Below the pieces are notes generated by a model. It saw nothing but the letters and a program-made list of their open reading frames with translations, was not told the origin of the DNA and searched no databases. Positions 46,904 through 56,132 of a stretch of 64,000 bases of DNA are shown in pieces (position 1 is the stretch's first letter; every line of letters starts with the position of its first letter). The DNA comes from Vibrio palustris. GTDB taxonomy: Bacteria > Pseudomonadota > Gammaproteobacteria > Enterobacterales > Vibrionaceae. Both the position numbers and the translations under genes were made by a program. The stretch spans positions 62,001-126,000 of the forward strand of contig NZ_AP024887.1 of assembly GCF_024346995.1 (NCBI RefSeq), read 5' to 3'.

Positions 46904-47637
46904 AACATGTCATTGAAATAGAAGATGAGCGCTGCAGTGTTCTGACTCCTGAAGGAAGTTTATTAGTTGCTTTTACTCCGACCTTTCAACCTATTTTTAA
47001 ACAAGATTATCAAGCGTTATTTGGTTTCGAGTGTTTACCTGAGATGCAGTTTAATGCTGGTGAAGATTATAGTTTTGCCAATTTTTTTCGTGATGCGGAT
47101 ATTCACTGCATAAGAAGCCTAGTGCTTGAGCAAGTAAAGTTTTCCGTCCAGTTTATTCAGAAAACAAAGTGCCGAGTATCTGTAAACTTAGATATGAGTG
47201 ATCTTTGTGATCCCCATTTCTGCCAACAAGTCCTCGCGTTAAGTGTGCCTAACTTAGTGCTTGAACTTGATGGATATGACTTGGATGACAACCAAGAAAT
47301 CCAATTAGCCAAGAATCTTCGTCAGTTCGAAAAAACAGGCGTTGAGTTATGGCTAGACAATTACGATGCGCGAGATTCTTCCCATCACCACTATTTAAAA
47401 TTACGAGAATGGGATGGAGTTAAGTTCGCTCCCGATTTTTCTGAGTATATTTCGCAGAAAATGGCTAAATTGGCATTATTTACCAAGCTGAAAAATCACG
47501 CCGATAAAATCATTATCGATGGTGTTAAAAAAGACCATCAGCATGAATTTTCTAAAATGAATGGTGCCTATTCCCAGGGAGGTCACTACTCCTATCCACT
47601 TTATGCTCAAGAAGCCCGCCAGTTTGTTGGGTGCTAA
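46900..47637 (+). CDS. Degenerate EAL-domain protein, probably catalytically inactive
   Basis: 245 aa covering one EAL fold and nothing else. The signature motifs are altered: ECL at residues 44-46 in place of EAL, LDNYDARDSS in place of the DDFGTGYSS loop, KFAPDF in place of KIDRSF, and IDGVK in place of AEGVE. Loss of several metal and catalytic acidic residues argues against c-di-GMP hydrolysis. Stand-alone inactive EAL proteins such as YdiV act by binding protein partners instead; that comparison is by architecture only. No GGDEF or membrane segment is present. Confidence 0.8.
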   Translation: MKHVIEIEDERCSVLTPEGSLLVAFTPTFQPIFKQDYQALFGFECLPEMQFNAGEDYSFANFFRDADIHCIRSLVLEQVKFSVQFIQKTKCRVSVNLDMSDLCDPHFCQQVLALSVPNLVLELDGYDLDDNQEIQLAKNLRQFEKTGVELWLDNYDARDSSHHHYLKLREWDGVKFAPDFSEYISQKMAKLALFTKLKNHADKIIIDGVKKDHQHEFSKMNGAYSQGGHYSYPLYAQEARQFVGC

Positions 47638-47731
47638 CCTAATGAGCAAACTTAGCCAAGACGATGTGATAACAAGACAAGCTTAGCTAACTGATCTTTT
47701 GATTATTTGCATGATTCTTTTCGTACTCGCA

Positions 47732-49681
47732 CTAAGGTGTATACCATCCGTCTTGATACGCCATACTACCAAAGTTGGCATAGGCATGGGCTTCTTGAAT
47801 CAGTGTTTCATCTGCTTTACTCGGTGTGAGTTGTTCCTCATTCAGTAAAAACGTTAATGGTTTTTTATGCGGTTGAAAAATGATGGCTTGGTTGCCTTTT
47901 AGATAAGCAAAATTCTTATCATATTGCAGCATAGCTCTTGGCTGGTTTTCACTCATAGGCTTAGTAAAATCGTTACCGATCATAGGATGCTCGCCCGAGG
48001 CCCCAATCAGTGATAGTAACGTTGGTCCCAAGTCAATTTGACTGGCCAGCCGATTTTCAACTTTATGTGGGACATCGTTGCCAAAGATCACGGCAGGAAT
48101 ATGAAAATGACGAACGGGTACTAAGCTGGCTCCTTGGACCCGTTCGTCATGATCGGCAACTACGACAAAGATAGTATTGTCCCAATATGGCGATTGTTTG
48201 GCTTTTTTTATGAACTCGCCCAAGGCGTAATCTGAATATTTGGCGGCATTATTGCGTGTCTGTTTTGGCGTATCGTAGGGCGTGATTGTGCCGTCTGGAT
48301 AATCATAAGGAGAATGATTGGATGAGGTGAAGACTAAGCTAAAGAAAGGCTTATCTTGTTTACTGAGCTGGGTGAATTCACGATTAGCCTGATCATACAA
48401 ATCACCATCAGAGGCACCCCAAGACCCTAAGAAATCGATCTTGTGAAAATCGGGCCCTTCAACAATCTCTTGTACCCCATTGCCTAAAAAGAACGTTTTC
48501 ATATTATCAAAGTGTGCTTCGCCGCCGTAAATAAATTGCGTATGGTAGCCTTGTTGTCCAAGAAAACTCGCGAGTGTGAAGAAATTTTGCTGCGACTTAC
48601 CCAGCTTAACTACAGAGCGAGCAGGGGTGGGAGTAAATCCTGTCATGACTGCTTCAATGCCACGGACTGAGCGCGTACCTGTGGCGTACAAATGTGTAAA
48701 GTTCCAGCCTTCATCCATTATTTTATCTAGATTAGGGGTGAGTGGTAGCCCGCCCAGTTTGCCCACATAACGAGCCCCTAAGCTTTCCTGCAGTAAAATC
48801 ACGAGGTTTTTTTTACGCTCAGGAAAACTGGATATATGCATGGCTCTTGTCGGTGCGCTCGGATCGGTGTAGTGAGCCTGCGGATTTTGCATGGTGCGAT
48901 GAATTTGCTGTAACAGTTCATGTTTATCCATCGCGCCATAGAAGTCGGCACTCGACATCTCATTTTGTGCTTGTTTCCAAGCAAAGGCGACAGAATAGGC
49001 CGAATTTACGCTCAAATCATTTAATAAATGGTCGGTTGAAAAGGCGACTAACGCTGGGTTGATGGGGCGGTGCTCTAATGTTCCTCGTGCCGCCAAGACA
49101 AGCAAACACGTGAGCACGAACTGCATCGCAATTTGCCGAAAGAATAGACCTTTGCTATCACAGCGCCAAACACGGTCAAACAGTTTGGCCAATAACCACC
49201 CCGAAAATGCAAGACCTGCCAGCACAATAGCCATCTCGGTTTTATACCCTGCGAACAGCATCGAGGACACTTCTTTTGGGTAAACCAAGTAATCGAGAAA
49301 CAAGCGGTTGGGGCGTAAATCGTATTCGATGATAAAAGTGGGGGTGATTAACTCAAAGAAGAGAATGAATAAGCTTCCCGCCACGAGGTAAAATTTAAGG
49401 GGCAGGCGTAAGTATTGCGGGAGCCGTATTAAGGTCGCGATAATAATCAGTAAAAGAGCGGGGGCGAAGAGGTAACCTAATGAGGACAGATCGATGCGCA
49501 GCCCGCCAATAAAAATTTGCGCATAGTGACGGCTCTCAGCAAAGGCTCGCTCACTTTGCCAAATGGAGAGCAGCAACCGTGACAAGCTAAGAATGAGCAA
49601 ATCCACAATAAAAAAACACAGTAACGGCTGTAGTACGCCAACTTTTAGTAGGCTATTTTTACGAGGCATTAATGTAGCCAT
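47732..49681 (-). CDS. LtaS/OpgB-type phosphoglycerol transferase (sulfatase superfamily, membrane)
   Basis: About 649 aa: five N-terminal membrane helices (residues ~10-190), then a periplasmic alkaline-phosphatase-fold domain. Motifs of the LTA synthase family are visible: VILLQESLGARYVG, the nucleophile Thr in ATGTRSVRGIEA, FIYGGEAHFDNM, and the metal-binding VVADHDER. It probably transfers phosphoglycerol from phosphatidylglycerol to a glycan, releasing diacylglycerol. It follows dgkA directly and overlaps it. The start at 49681 has GGGGA 8 nt upstream; an ATG at 49669 (TAATG overlap) is the alternative. Phosphoethanolamine transferase is less likely. Confidence 0.85.
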   Translation of the reverse strand: MATLMPRKNSLLKVGVLQPLLCFFIVDLLILSLSRLLLSIWQSERAFAESRHYAQIFIGGLRIDLSSLGYLFAPALLLIIIATLIRLPQYLRLPLKFYLVAGSLFILFFELITPTFIIEYDLRPNRLFLDYLVYPKEVSSMLFAGYKTEMAIVLAGLAFSGWLLAKLFDRVWRCDSKGLFFRQIAMQFVLTCLLVLAARGTLEHRPINPALVAFSTDHLLNDLSVNSAYSVAFAWKQAQNEMSSADFYGAMDKHELLQQIHRTMQNPQAHYTDPSAPTRAMHISSFPERKKNLVILLQESLGARYVGKLGGLPLTPNLDKIMDEGWNFTHLYATGTRSVRGIEAVMTGFTPTPARSVVKLGKSQQNFFTLASFLGQQGYHTQFIYGGEAHFDNMKTFFLGNGVQEIVEGPDFHKIDFLGSWGASDGDLYDQANREFTQLSKQDKPFFSLVFTSSNHSPYDYPDGTITPYDTPKQTRNNAAKYSDYALGEFIKKAKQSPYWDNTIFVVVADHDERVQGASLVPVRHFHIPAVIFGNDVPHKVENRLASQIDLGPTLLSLIGASGEHPMIGNDFTKPMSENQPRAMLQYDKNFAYLKGNQAIIFQPHKKPLTFLLNEEQLTPSKADETLIQEAHAYANFGSMAYQDGWYTP

Positions 49682-50043
49682 AAGATGGTTCCCCAAACGG
49701 ATAGTGAACAAAGAATACTGATAAGGACAAGTGCGGAACCGATGTTCTTAGCCACGCCGGATAACAAGTGATACTCCAATCCAACCCGATCAATCATTAC
49801 CTCGATGGCGGTATTGATCATTTCCGCCAACAATACGAATACCATACTCAGAATCACTAACAAGGTGTGGATTGCCGGTAGCTCAAGCCACAAGGCCACC
49901 ACGGTGAGTGGCACAAACAGTAATAGCTCTTGTTTAAATGCGGCTTCGTTTTGGCACAGCCACTTCAGCCCATTAAAACTATGGACAAAACTATACAGAA
50001 TCCGGTGAATGCCGGTGCGTTTGATGATGATGTCTGGTTTCAT
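49669..50043 (-). CDS. dgkA: Diacylglycerol kinase (prokaryotic, trimeric membrane type)
   Basis: 124-aa inner-membrane enzyme with three helices that phosphorylates diacylglycerol to phosphatidic acid. The signature LLAEMINTAIEVMIDRVGLE carries the catalytic Glu and Asn. Length matches E. coli DgkA (122). It overlaps the LtaS/OpgB-type gene, which fits recycling of the diacylglycerol released by that enzyme. Confidence 0.95.
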   Translation of the reverse strand: MKPDIIIKRTGIHRILYSFVHSFNGLKWLCQNEAAFKQELLLFVPLTVVALWLELPAIHTLLVILSMVFVLLAEMINTAIEVMIDRVGLEYHLLSGVAKNIGSALVLISILCSLSVWGTILWLH

Positions 50044-50304
50044 GATTCATCAGCTCTATACGTCATCGTATCGATAGCGAATACCCATACGAGTTTATTA
50101 GGAATGCAATCAAGCGGTTCTATAAAAAATTGCGATACAAAACTGAATGCACAGAAGAATGTTCATCACGCTCAAAAAACCGCATACTATTAAAACTTAT
50201 ACGTTCCATACATAGACACCACTTAAATGTATGATTTATGTGATGCCTGTAGGTTTATATGTGTTACCTATTTTTTTATCTGTAAAGCGTACAAAAGGGA
50301 CTTT

Positions 50305-53300
50305 ATGCAGCAGTCAGGTATATACGAGCAACTAATTACTCAGTTGGTAGAAAAACGTCTGGATCGTGAGCGCTTTTATGTGGGTGAACGTGAACTATCA
50401 GCTGGCGAAGCGTCAGTTTGGTTATCACGTTTTTTAGGTAATATTTTGGATTACGCGATCGGCTCGGTGCCAGCGGGTGATCAGCAGTTACAGCAGCAAA
50501 TCGAGTTATCCAATGAGTTACTACTTTGGTTGAAAGAACGTTTACAAGACGATGGCTTAATCGAAGAAAACCTCCTCGATAGCCAAGGGAAAATACTGAC
50601 TGCCTTGTATGAACTAGAAAACCCAGTCGCTGCAAACCTGAAGCAGTATGTAAACGATATTTTTCCACTTACTGGACTCACGCAAAGTGAGTTGTTTTGT
50701 GGCAGCAATGCAGGCTTATCGTTAGAGTCAGAGCTAAAGCGAGAGATTCTTTCTGCGGATAAAATTTACTGGCTGGTCTCCTTTATCAAATGGGCAGGCA
50801 TTCGTATCTTTCGCAAAGAGCTTGAAGCATTTACTGCCAGCGGCCGAGAATTGAAAATTATCACCACATCCTATATGGGCGCGACGGATGCTAAAGCCGT
50901 GGAGTATTTGGCGAGCCTACCCAATACTGAAGTAAAGCTCAGCTACAACACACAGCAAGAGCGCCTGCATGCCAAGAGTTATTTGTTTCTTCGTGATACT
51001 GGCTATCACACTGGCTATATTGGCTCGTCTAACTTATCGCATTCCGCGCTGACTAATGGCCTAGAATGGAACCTGAAAATTACCGCGCAAGAAATTCCTC
51101 ATATTATCAGTAAGTCGTTGAGCACGTTTGAGACTTACTGGGTATTAAATGAATTCGAGTGCTTCAATGGTGATGCGAGTAGTACGGAAAAGTTAAATCA
51201 AGCTTTGAGGCAGCAACGAAGTGGAGATGAACAGAGTCTCACTCATTTCTTCGACATTAAGCCGTTCCCTCATCAGAGTGAAATCTTAGAACGGTTGACG
51301 GTAGAGAGAGACATTCATCAGCGTTTTCGTAACCTTGTGGTTGCTGCCACAGGAACAGGTAAAACACTAATCTCTGCGTTTGATTTTGCCCGTGTTGTAA
51401 AGCACAAGCCTAATGCGACCTTTTTGTTTGTCGCGCATCGAGAAGAAATTCTGAAGCAAGCTCGTGCTGCTTATCGTGGTGTGTTGCGCGATGGTGCATT
51501 TGGCGAGCTTTGGGTCGGTGGATATTCACCAGCTCACTATCGACAGCTGTTTGTCTCGGTTCAAACGCTCAATAATCAATTGGATCAGCTTAAACTCACA
51601 CCGGACTTTTATGATTACATCGTCATCGATGAAGTGCATCACATATCGGCGAGCAGTTATAGACAAGTATTGGAATATTTTCAGCCAAGTCTCTTGCTCG
51701 GTTTAACTGCGACACCTGAACGCCATGATGGCGGCGATATTCTGGCTGATTTCGGGGGAGTAATCGCGGCAGAGCTTCGTTTGCCCGAAGCTATTAATCG
51801 TCGTTATTTATCGCCGTTTCAGTATTTTGGTATCGATGATGACACGGATTTAAGATCGATTTCATGGAGTCGTGGTCGCTATGACATTACACAACTGACC
51901 AATCTATATACTCACAATCAAGCTCGTTTTGATAAAATACTGCTAAGTTTGCAGGAGATCGTCACTGATATTAGTCAAATGAAGGCGTTAGCATTTTGTG
52001 TCAGCCGTGACCATGCTCAATATATGGTGCGTCAACTGTTACTCAAAGGCATCAAAGCGGATTTTCTAACCAGTGATAATGCTCATGAACGGCAAAATAA
52101 GCAGCAAGCGATACGCAGTGGAGACATCAATGTGTTGTGTGTCGTTGATATCTTCAATGAAGGTATCGACATTCCCGAAGTCGATACCTTGCTTTTCTTA
52201 AGGCCTACAGAGAGTCTCACCATCTTTTTGCAGCAGCTTGGAAGGGGGTTGCGTCTAGCTGAGGGAAAAGAATGTTGTACAGTTCTTGATTTTGTCGGGA
52301 ATTCACGACCAGAGTATGATTTTGCCAATAAATTCAGATCTCTAGTGGGGCGAAGTCCTAAAGCGGTTAGTGATGAAATCAAACAAGGCTTTCCGCATGC
52401 GCCGCTCGGGTGTCGAATCGAACTTACCAAGCGGACTCAAGAGATGGTGTTGAGTAATATTAGTCAGGCTTCGCTTACATTGAAGCGCTTAGTTGCAATG
52501 ATTCGACAATACCCGCAACATTCTACTTTACCGTTGACGTTGGCAAATTTTCTTGCCCAGCATCCGCATATTAATCTGAACGAGCTTTACAAACGTGGCA
52601 GCTGGCTCGAGCTAGTTGCGAAATCCAAAGATGAAGTCAAAGAATCAAGTGTCGATGAAGGCACTTTTAAAATGCTTAAAAAGGCGATTCATAGCCGTAT
52701 CCTTAGTTGTGATGATCATGCGTACCTGGGTTTTTTGAAGCAGCTATGCCAAAACAATTTTGCGATCACAGACACGACAAATCGACAGGTGCTGATGTGT
52801 CATTACGACTTCTGGCAGAAAACAGGATCTGATGCAGGTTTTGAGTCACTTGAGCATAGTTTGAAAGCACTTCACCGATTGGGCGTTACAGATGAACTGC
52901 TCGATGTAGTGACTTGGCAGCAGATGCAAACCAAACACGAACAGCCTGAAATGCTTAATCTTGAGCAGGTGCCACTTAGGCTGCACGCCCGCTATGCCCG
53001 CGAGCAAATATTAGTAGCGTTTGGTGCTATCACATTTGAGCGTCAACCGCCTGCGCGAGAAGGTGTGTTCGTTATTAAAGACGATAATATTGAGCTGTTG
53101 TTTGTCACGCTTGATAAAAATGAAAAGCAGTTTTCACCGACCACCATGTACCACGACTACGCGATCAACGAATTACTTTTTCATTGGCAATCGCAAAATA
53201 GTGCAAGGCCGGAGCGTGGACGTGGTTTGGAATACATTCAGCATAAAAAAATTGGTAAACGTTTATTCTTATTTGTGCGAGAGCAAAGCAAAGACGAATA

Positions 53301-53445
53301 CGGCCGCACCATGGGATTTGTGAACTACGGGGAAGTGGAGTACGTGTCTCACACCGGCTCGCAGCCGATGAGCATTACATGGCAACTGCAAACACCCATG
53401 CCGCATTTTATGTGGCAGCAGGTAGCGAAATTAGCTGTGGGATAA
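50305..53445 (+). CDS. PLD-nuclease/SF2 helicase protein with DUF3427-type C-terminus
   Basis: 1046 aa in one chain. Residues ~130-300 form a PLD-like nuclease domain with His222 and Lys224 (LHAKSYLF), GSSN at 240-243 and NGLEW, a single HxK...N...E centre as in BfiI-type nucleases. Residues ~330-680 form an SF2 helicase: Walker A ATGTGKT at 348-354, DEVHH at 442, LGLTATPERHDG, and QQLGRGLRL at 643. The rest matches the layout of DUF3427 helicases. The start has AAAAGGGA upstream; an upstream extension is not used. It stands alone. A role in foreign-DNA restriction or repair is inferred from architecture. Confidence 0.85.
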   Translation: MQQSGIYEQLITQLVEKRLDRERFYVGERELSAGEASVWLSRFLGNILDYAIGSVPAGDQQLQQQIELSNELLLWLKERLQDDGLIEENLLDSQGKILTALYELENPVAANLKQYVNDIFPLTGLTQSELFCGSNAGLSLESELKREILSADKIYWLVSFIKWAGIRIFRKELEAFTASGRELKIITTSYMGATDAKAVEYLASLPNTEVKLSYNTQQERLHAKSYLFLRDTGYHTGYIGSSNLSHSALTNGLEWNLKITAQEIPHIISKSLSTFETYWVLNEFECFNGDASSTEKLNQALRQQRSGDEQSLTHFFDIKPFPHQSEILERLTVERDIHQRFRNLVVAATGTGKTLISAFDFARVVKHKPNATFLFVAHREEILKQARAAYRGVLRDGAFGELWVGGYSPAHYRQLFVSVQTLNNQLDQLKLTPDFYDYIVIDEVHHISASSYRQVLEYFQPSLLLGLTATPERHDGGDILADFGGVIAAELRLPEAINRRYLSPFQYFGIDDDTDLRSISWSRGRYDITQLTNLYTHNQARFDKILLSLQEIVTDISQMKALAFCVSRDHAQYMVRQLLLKGIKADFLTSDNAHERQNKQQAIRSGDINVLCVVDIFNEGIDIPEVDTLLFLRPTESLTIFLQQLGRGLRLAEGKECCTVLDFVGNSRPEYDFANKFRSLVGRSPKAVSDEIKQGFPHAPLGCRIELTKRTQEMVLSNISQASLTLKRLVAMIRQYPQHSTLPLTLANFLAQHPHINLNELYKRGSWLELVAKSKDEVKESSVDEGTFKMLKKAIHSRILSCDDHAYLGFLKQLCQNNFAITDTTNRQVLMCHYDFWQKTGSDAGFESLEHSLKALHRLGVTDELLDVVTWQQMQTKHEQPEMLNLEQVPLRLHARYAREQILVAFGAITFERQPPAREGVFVIKDDNIELLFVTLDKNEKQFSPTTMYHDYAINELLFHWQSQNSARPERGRGLEYIQHKKIGKRLFLFVREQSKDEYGRTMGFVNYGEVEYVSHTGSQPMSITWQLQTPMPHFMWQQVAKLAVG

Positions 53446-53481
53446 GTGAGTGGATAGGGGCACTATCCACTCACTAGGTGA

Positions 53482-54348
53482 TTACTCAATATTCTGGATC
53501 TGCTCTCGCATTTGTTCAATTAAAACTTTGAGTTCCACACCGGAGGCGGTGATGTCGGTACTGATGGATTTAGATGCGAGCGTGTTGGATTCACGGTTAA
53601 ACTCTTGCATCATAAAATCAAGGCGACGGCCACAAGAGCCACCTTTGTTGAGTACGTTCGTCGCTTCTTTAACGTGCGAGTCTAAACGGTCGAGTTCTTC
53701 TGCAACATCGGATTTTTGCGCGAGGAGAATCATCTCTTGCTCAACGCGCGATGAATCTAATTCGATTTGTGCCTCTTCAAATTTAGTGCGTAGGCGATCA
53801 CGTTGCCATTCAAGAATTTCAGGCATGCGATTTCTAACTTTTACCACTTCGTCACTAATGGCTTGCAGGCGGTGCTCAATGAGCGCTTTCATGTTGTCGC
53901 CTTCACTTGCACGGGCAGCAATAAAGTCAGTCATGGCGTCTTCAAACGCGCCAAGCAAATCTTGATTAATGACGTCCATATCTTGCTCTGGCGTTTCCAT
54001 TACACCCGGCCATTGCATGATCTGAAATGGGCTAACGCGGCTTGGCTCGCCAGTCATGTGCATGACTTTATTAGCCGCTTCAATCACTTGCTGAGCTAAT
54101 GTCTCATTAATGTTGAGAGCACTTTGCGCAGCAGGGTTGGCTTCAAAGCGTAAGTGACACTCGACTTTACCGCGCGCAAGACGCTTACGAAAACGCTCAC
54201 GCAGTACTGGCTCAAGGCCACGAAATTGCTCTGGGAGGCGGAAATAGGTTTCTAGGTAACGTTGGTTAACCGAACGGATTTCCCATACGGCGCTGCCCCA
54301 ATCGCCTTTCACTTCTTTGCGTGCGTACGCGGTCATGCTGTAAATCAT
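53482..54348 (-). CDS. yicC: YicC family endoribonuclease
   Basis: 288 aa, close to the E. coli length of 287. N-terminus MIYSMTAYARKEVKGDWGSA, EIRSVNQRYLETYFRLPEQF and the C-terminal FMMQEFNRESNTLASKS followed by LKVLIEQMREQIQNIE are the family hallmarks. YicC is a metal-dependent endoribonuclease linked to RyhB turnover in E. coli. The start is set by this conserved N-terminus, 75 nt inside the longest frame. Divergent from rph, as in many gamma-proteobacteria. Confidence 0.94.
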   Translation of the reverse strand: MIYSMTAYARKEVKGDWGSAVWEIRSVNQRYLETYFRLPEQFRGLEPVLRERFRKRLARGKVECHLRFEANPAAQSALNINETLAQQVIEAANKVMHMTGEPSRVSPFQIMQWPGVMETPEQDMDVINQDLLGAFEDAMTDFIAARASEGDNMKALIEHRLQAISDEVVKVRNRMPEILEWQRDRLRTKFEEAQIELDSSRVEQEMILLAQKSDVAEELDRLDSHVKEATNVLNKGGSCGRRLDFMMQEFNRESNTLASKSISTDITASGVELKVLIEQMREQIQNIE

Positions 54349-54552
54349 TAGTGTGTCCTTAGCTCTTAACTTTTCAGGCCATTTCAAACATAAATCATAG
54401 TAACATAAATCCCTTGGAATCAATCAGCGTTGCGTGGTTTGTCTGTGAGTCTGATTTATTATCTAGGCTCTGCTTAGGGTAGGAAGCGTATACGATTTCC
54501 GTTATAATCCTTTCCCAATCGGTATCTTCTCACCTAATCAAGGCTAAAGATT

Positions 54553-55269
54553 ATGCGTCCAAATGACCGCGCTGTAGATCAAATTCGTCCTATAAAAATT
54601 ACTCGTAACTACACCGCGTATGCTGAAGGGTCGGTACTGGTTGAGTTTGGCAATACCAAGGTATTGTGTAACGCCACTGTAGAAGAAAACGTACCGCGCT
54701 GGTTAAAAGGCCAGAAGAAAGGTTGGATAACCGCAGAGTATGGCATGTTACCTCGTGCGACTCATAAACGTACCCGTCGTGAAGCGGCCAGTGGTAAACA
54801 GGGCGGACGTACTATGGAAATCCAACGTCTGATCGCGCGTAGCTTGCGTGCTGTTGTTGATAGAGCGGTCATGGGTGAAATTATGATAACGGTGGATTGC
54901 GATGTTATTCAGGCGGATGGCGGCACACGCACTGCGGCCATTACGGGAGCAAGTGTTGCCATGGCTGATGCCTTTTCGCAGCTCATTTCCGCAGGTAAAT
55001 TGAAGAAAAACCCCATGAAAGGCCATGTGGCAGCGGTATCTGTGGGTATTTTGGGTGATGAGGTATTGTGCGATTTAGAATATGTGGAAGATTCCAATGC
55101 CGATACTGATATGAATGTAGTCATGACCGAAGATGGCAAAATGATTGAAGTACAGGGCACCGCAGAAGGTCAGCCGTTCAGTCATGACGAGTTACTGCGT
55201 TTATTAGCGAGTGCTCAGAAAGGGATTGCCGATATTGTTCAGGCGCAGAAAGATGCCCTAACCGATTAG
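54553..55269 (+). CDS. rph: Ribonuclease PH
   Basis: 238-aa phosphorolytic 3'-5' exoribonuclease that trims tRNA 3' ends. Motifs: [36 protein letters not shown] and the Arg-rich [20 protein letters not shown]. The length is that of a full, intact enzyme, with no C-terminal frameshift of the kind seen in E. coli K-12. It ends just before the pyrE attenuator. Confidence 0.97.
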   Translation: MRPNDRAVDQIRPIKITRNYTAYAEGSVLVEFGNTKVLCNATVEENVPRWLKGQKKGWITAEYGMLPRATHKRTRREAASGKQGGRTMEIQRLIARSLRAVVDRAVMGEIMITVDCDVIQADGGTRTAAITGASVAMADAFSQLISAGKLKKNPMKGHVAAVSVGILGDEVLCDLEYVEDSNADTDMNVVMTEDGKMIEVQGTAEGQPFSHDELLRLLASAQKGIADIVQAQKDALTD

Positions 55270-55277
55270 TTTTTATA

Positions 55278-55308
55278 AATAGCTCCTTGAGAAAGGGGCT
55301 ATTTTTTT
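55278..55308 (+). terminator. rph-pyrE intercistronic attenuator
   Basis: AATAGCTCC (55278-55286), 8-nt loop, GGGGCTATT (55295-55303) with one wobble, followed by T7. It starts 9 nt after the rph stop. In E. coli the same position holds the UTP-sensitive attenuator in which translation of rph near the hairpin controls pyrE read-through. Confidence 0.8.
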
Positions 55309-55404
55309 ATGTTTTTTATGCCATCGCAAGGAATAAGGCGGCGGTAAACACATCATGACCCGACCGAGAAAGGTCAAGACAAGACAGTTAAGTAGGAGAA
55401 AAGA

Positions 55405-56052
55405 ATGAAAGCGTACCAGCGTGAGTTTATTGAGTTTGCTCTTGAGAAAGAAGTATTAAAGTTTGGAGAGTTTACTTTAAAATCTGGACGTACAAGCCCT
55501 TATTTTTTTAACGCTGGCCTCTTCAATACTGGACGTGATTTAGCGCGCTTAGGCCGATTTTACGCCGCTGCGTTAGCGGATTCAGGAATTGATTATGATG
55601 TGTTGTTTGGCCCTGCTTATAAAGGCATTCCTATTGCGACCACGACAGCCGTAGCGCTGGCAGATCATCATGATACGGATACGCCGTACTGTTTTAACCG
55701 CAAAGAAGCGAAAGATCATGGGGAAGGCGGTAGCCTAGTCGGTAGCCCATTGGAAGGGCGAATTATGCTGGTAGATGATGTGATTACCGCAGGGACAGCG
55801 ATTCGTGAATCGATGCAAATCATTCAACAAAATGGCGCAGATTTAGCCGGTGTGCTAGTGGCGATTGATCGCCAAGAAAAAGGCAATGGTGAACTCTCGG
55901 CGATTCAAGAAGTGGAACGTGACTTTGGTTGTTCGGTAATCGCGATTGTGAGCTTAAATGACTTGGTAACGTTCTTAGAAGAGCGTGGTGATAGTGCTGA
56001 GCATTTAGAAGCAGTGAAATATTACCGTGAACAATATGGCGTGGTTGCTTAA
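55405..56052 (+). CDS. pyrE: Orotate phosphoribosyltransferase
   Basis: 215-aa enzyme of pyrimidine synthesis: orotate plus PRPP gives OMP. The PRPP-binding motif [13 protein letters not shown] is at about residues 118-132, and the N-terminal [19 protein letters not shown] is diagnostic. A GTAGGAG site precedes the ATG. Controlled by the attenuator between rph and pyrE. Confidence 0.97.
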   Translation: MKAYQREFIEFALEKEVLKFGEFTLKSGRTSPYFFNAGLFNTGRDLARLGRFYAAALADSGIDYDVLFGPAYKGIPIATTTAVALADHHDTDTPYCFNRKEAKDHGEGGSLVGSPLEGRIMLVDDVITAGTAIRESMQIIQQNGADLAGVLVAIDRQEKGNGELSAIQEVERDFGCSVIAIVSLNDLVTFLEERGDSAEHLEAVKYYREQYGVVA

Positions 56053-56064
56053 GTTCGAGTCTCA

Positions 56065-56099
56065 CTCCCCCCGCTAAGGGGGGAGCTGAGGCGGACTTT
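56065..56099 (+). terminator. Terminator after pyrE
   Basis: CTCCCCCC (56065-56072), GCTAA, GGGGGGAG (56078-56085), extended outwards by weaker pairing that reaches GGAC before TTTT at 56096-56100. Confidence 0.75.
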
Positions 56100-56132
56100 T
56101 ACTGCCTTGGAGACGCCATTGACGGCGATGGG

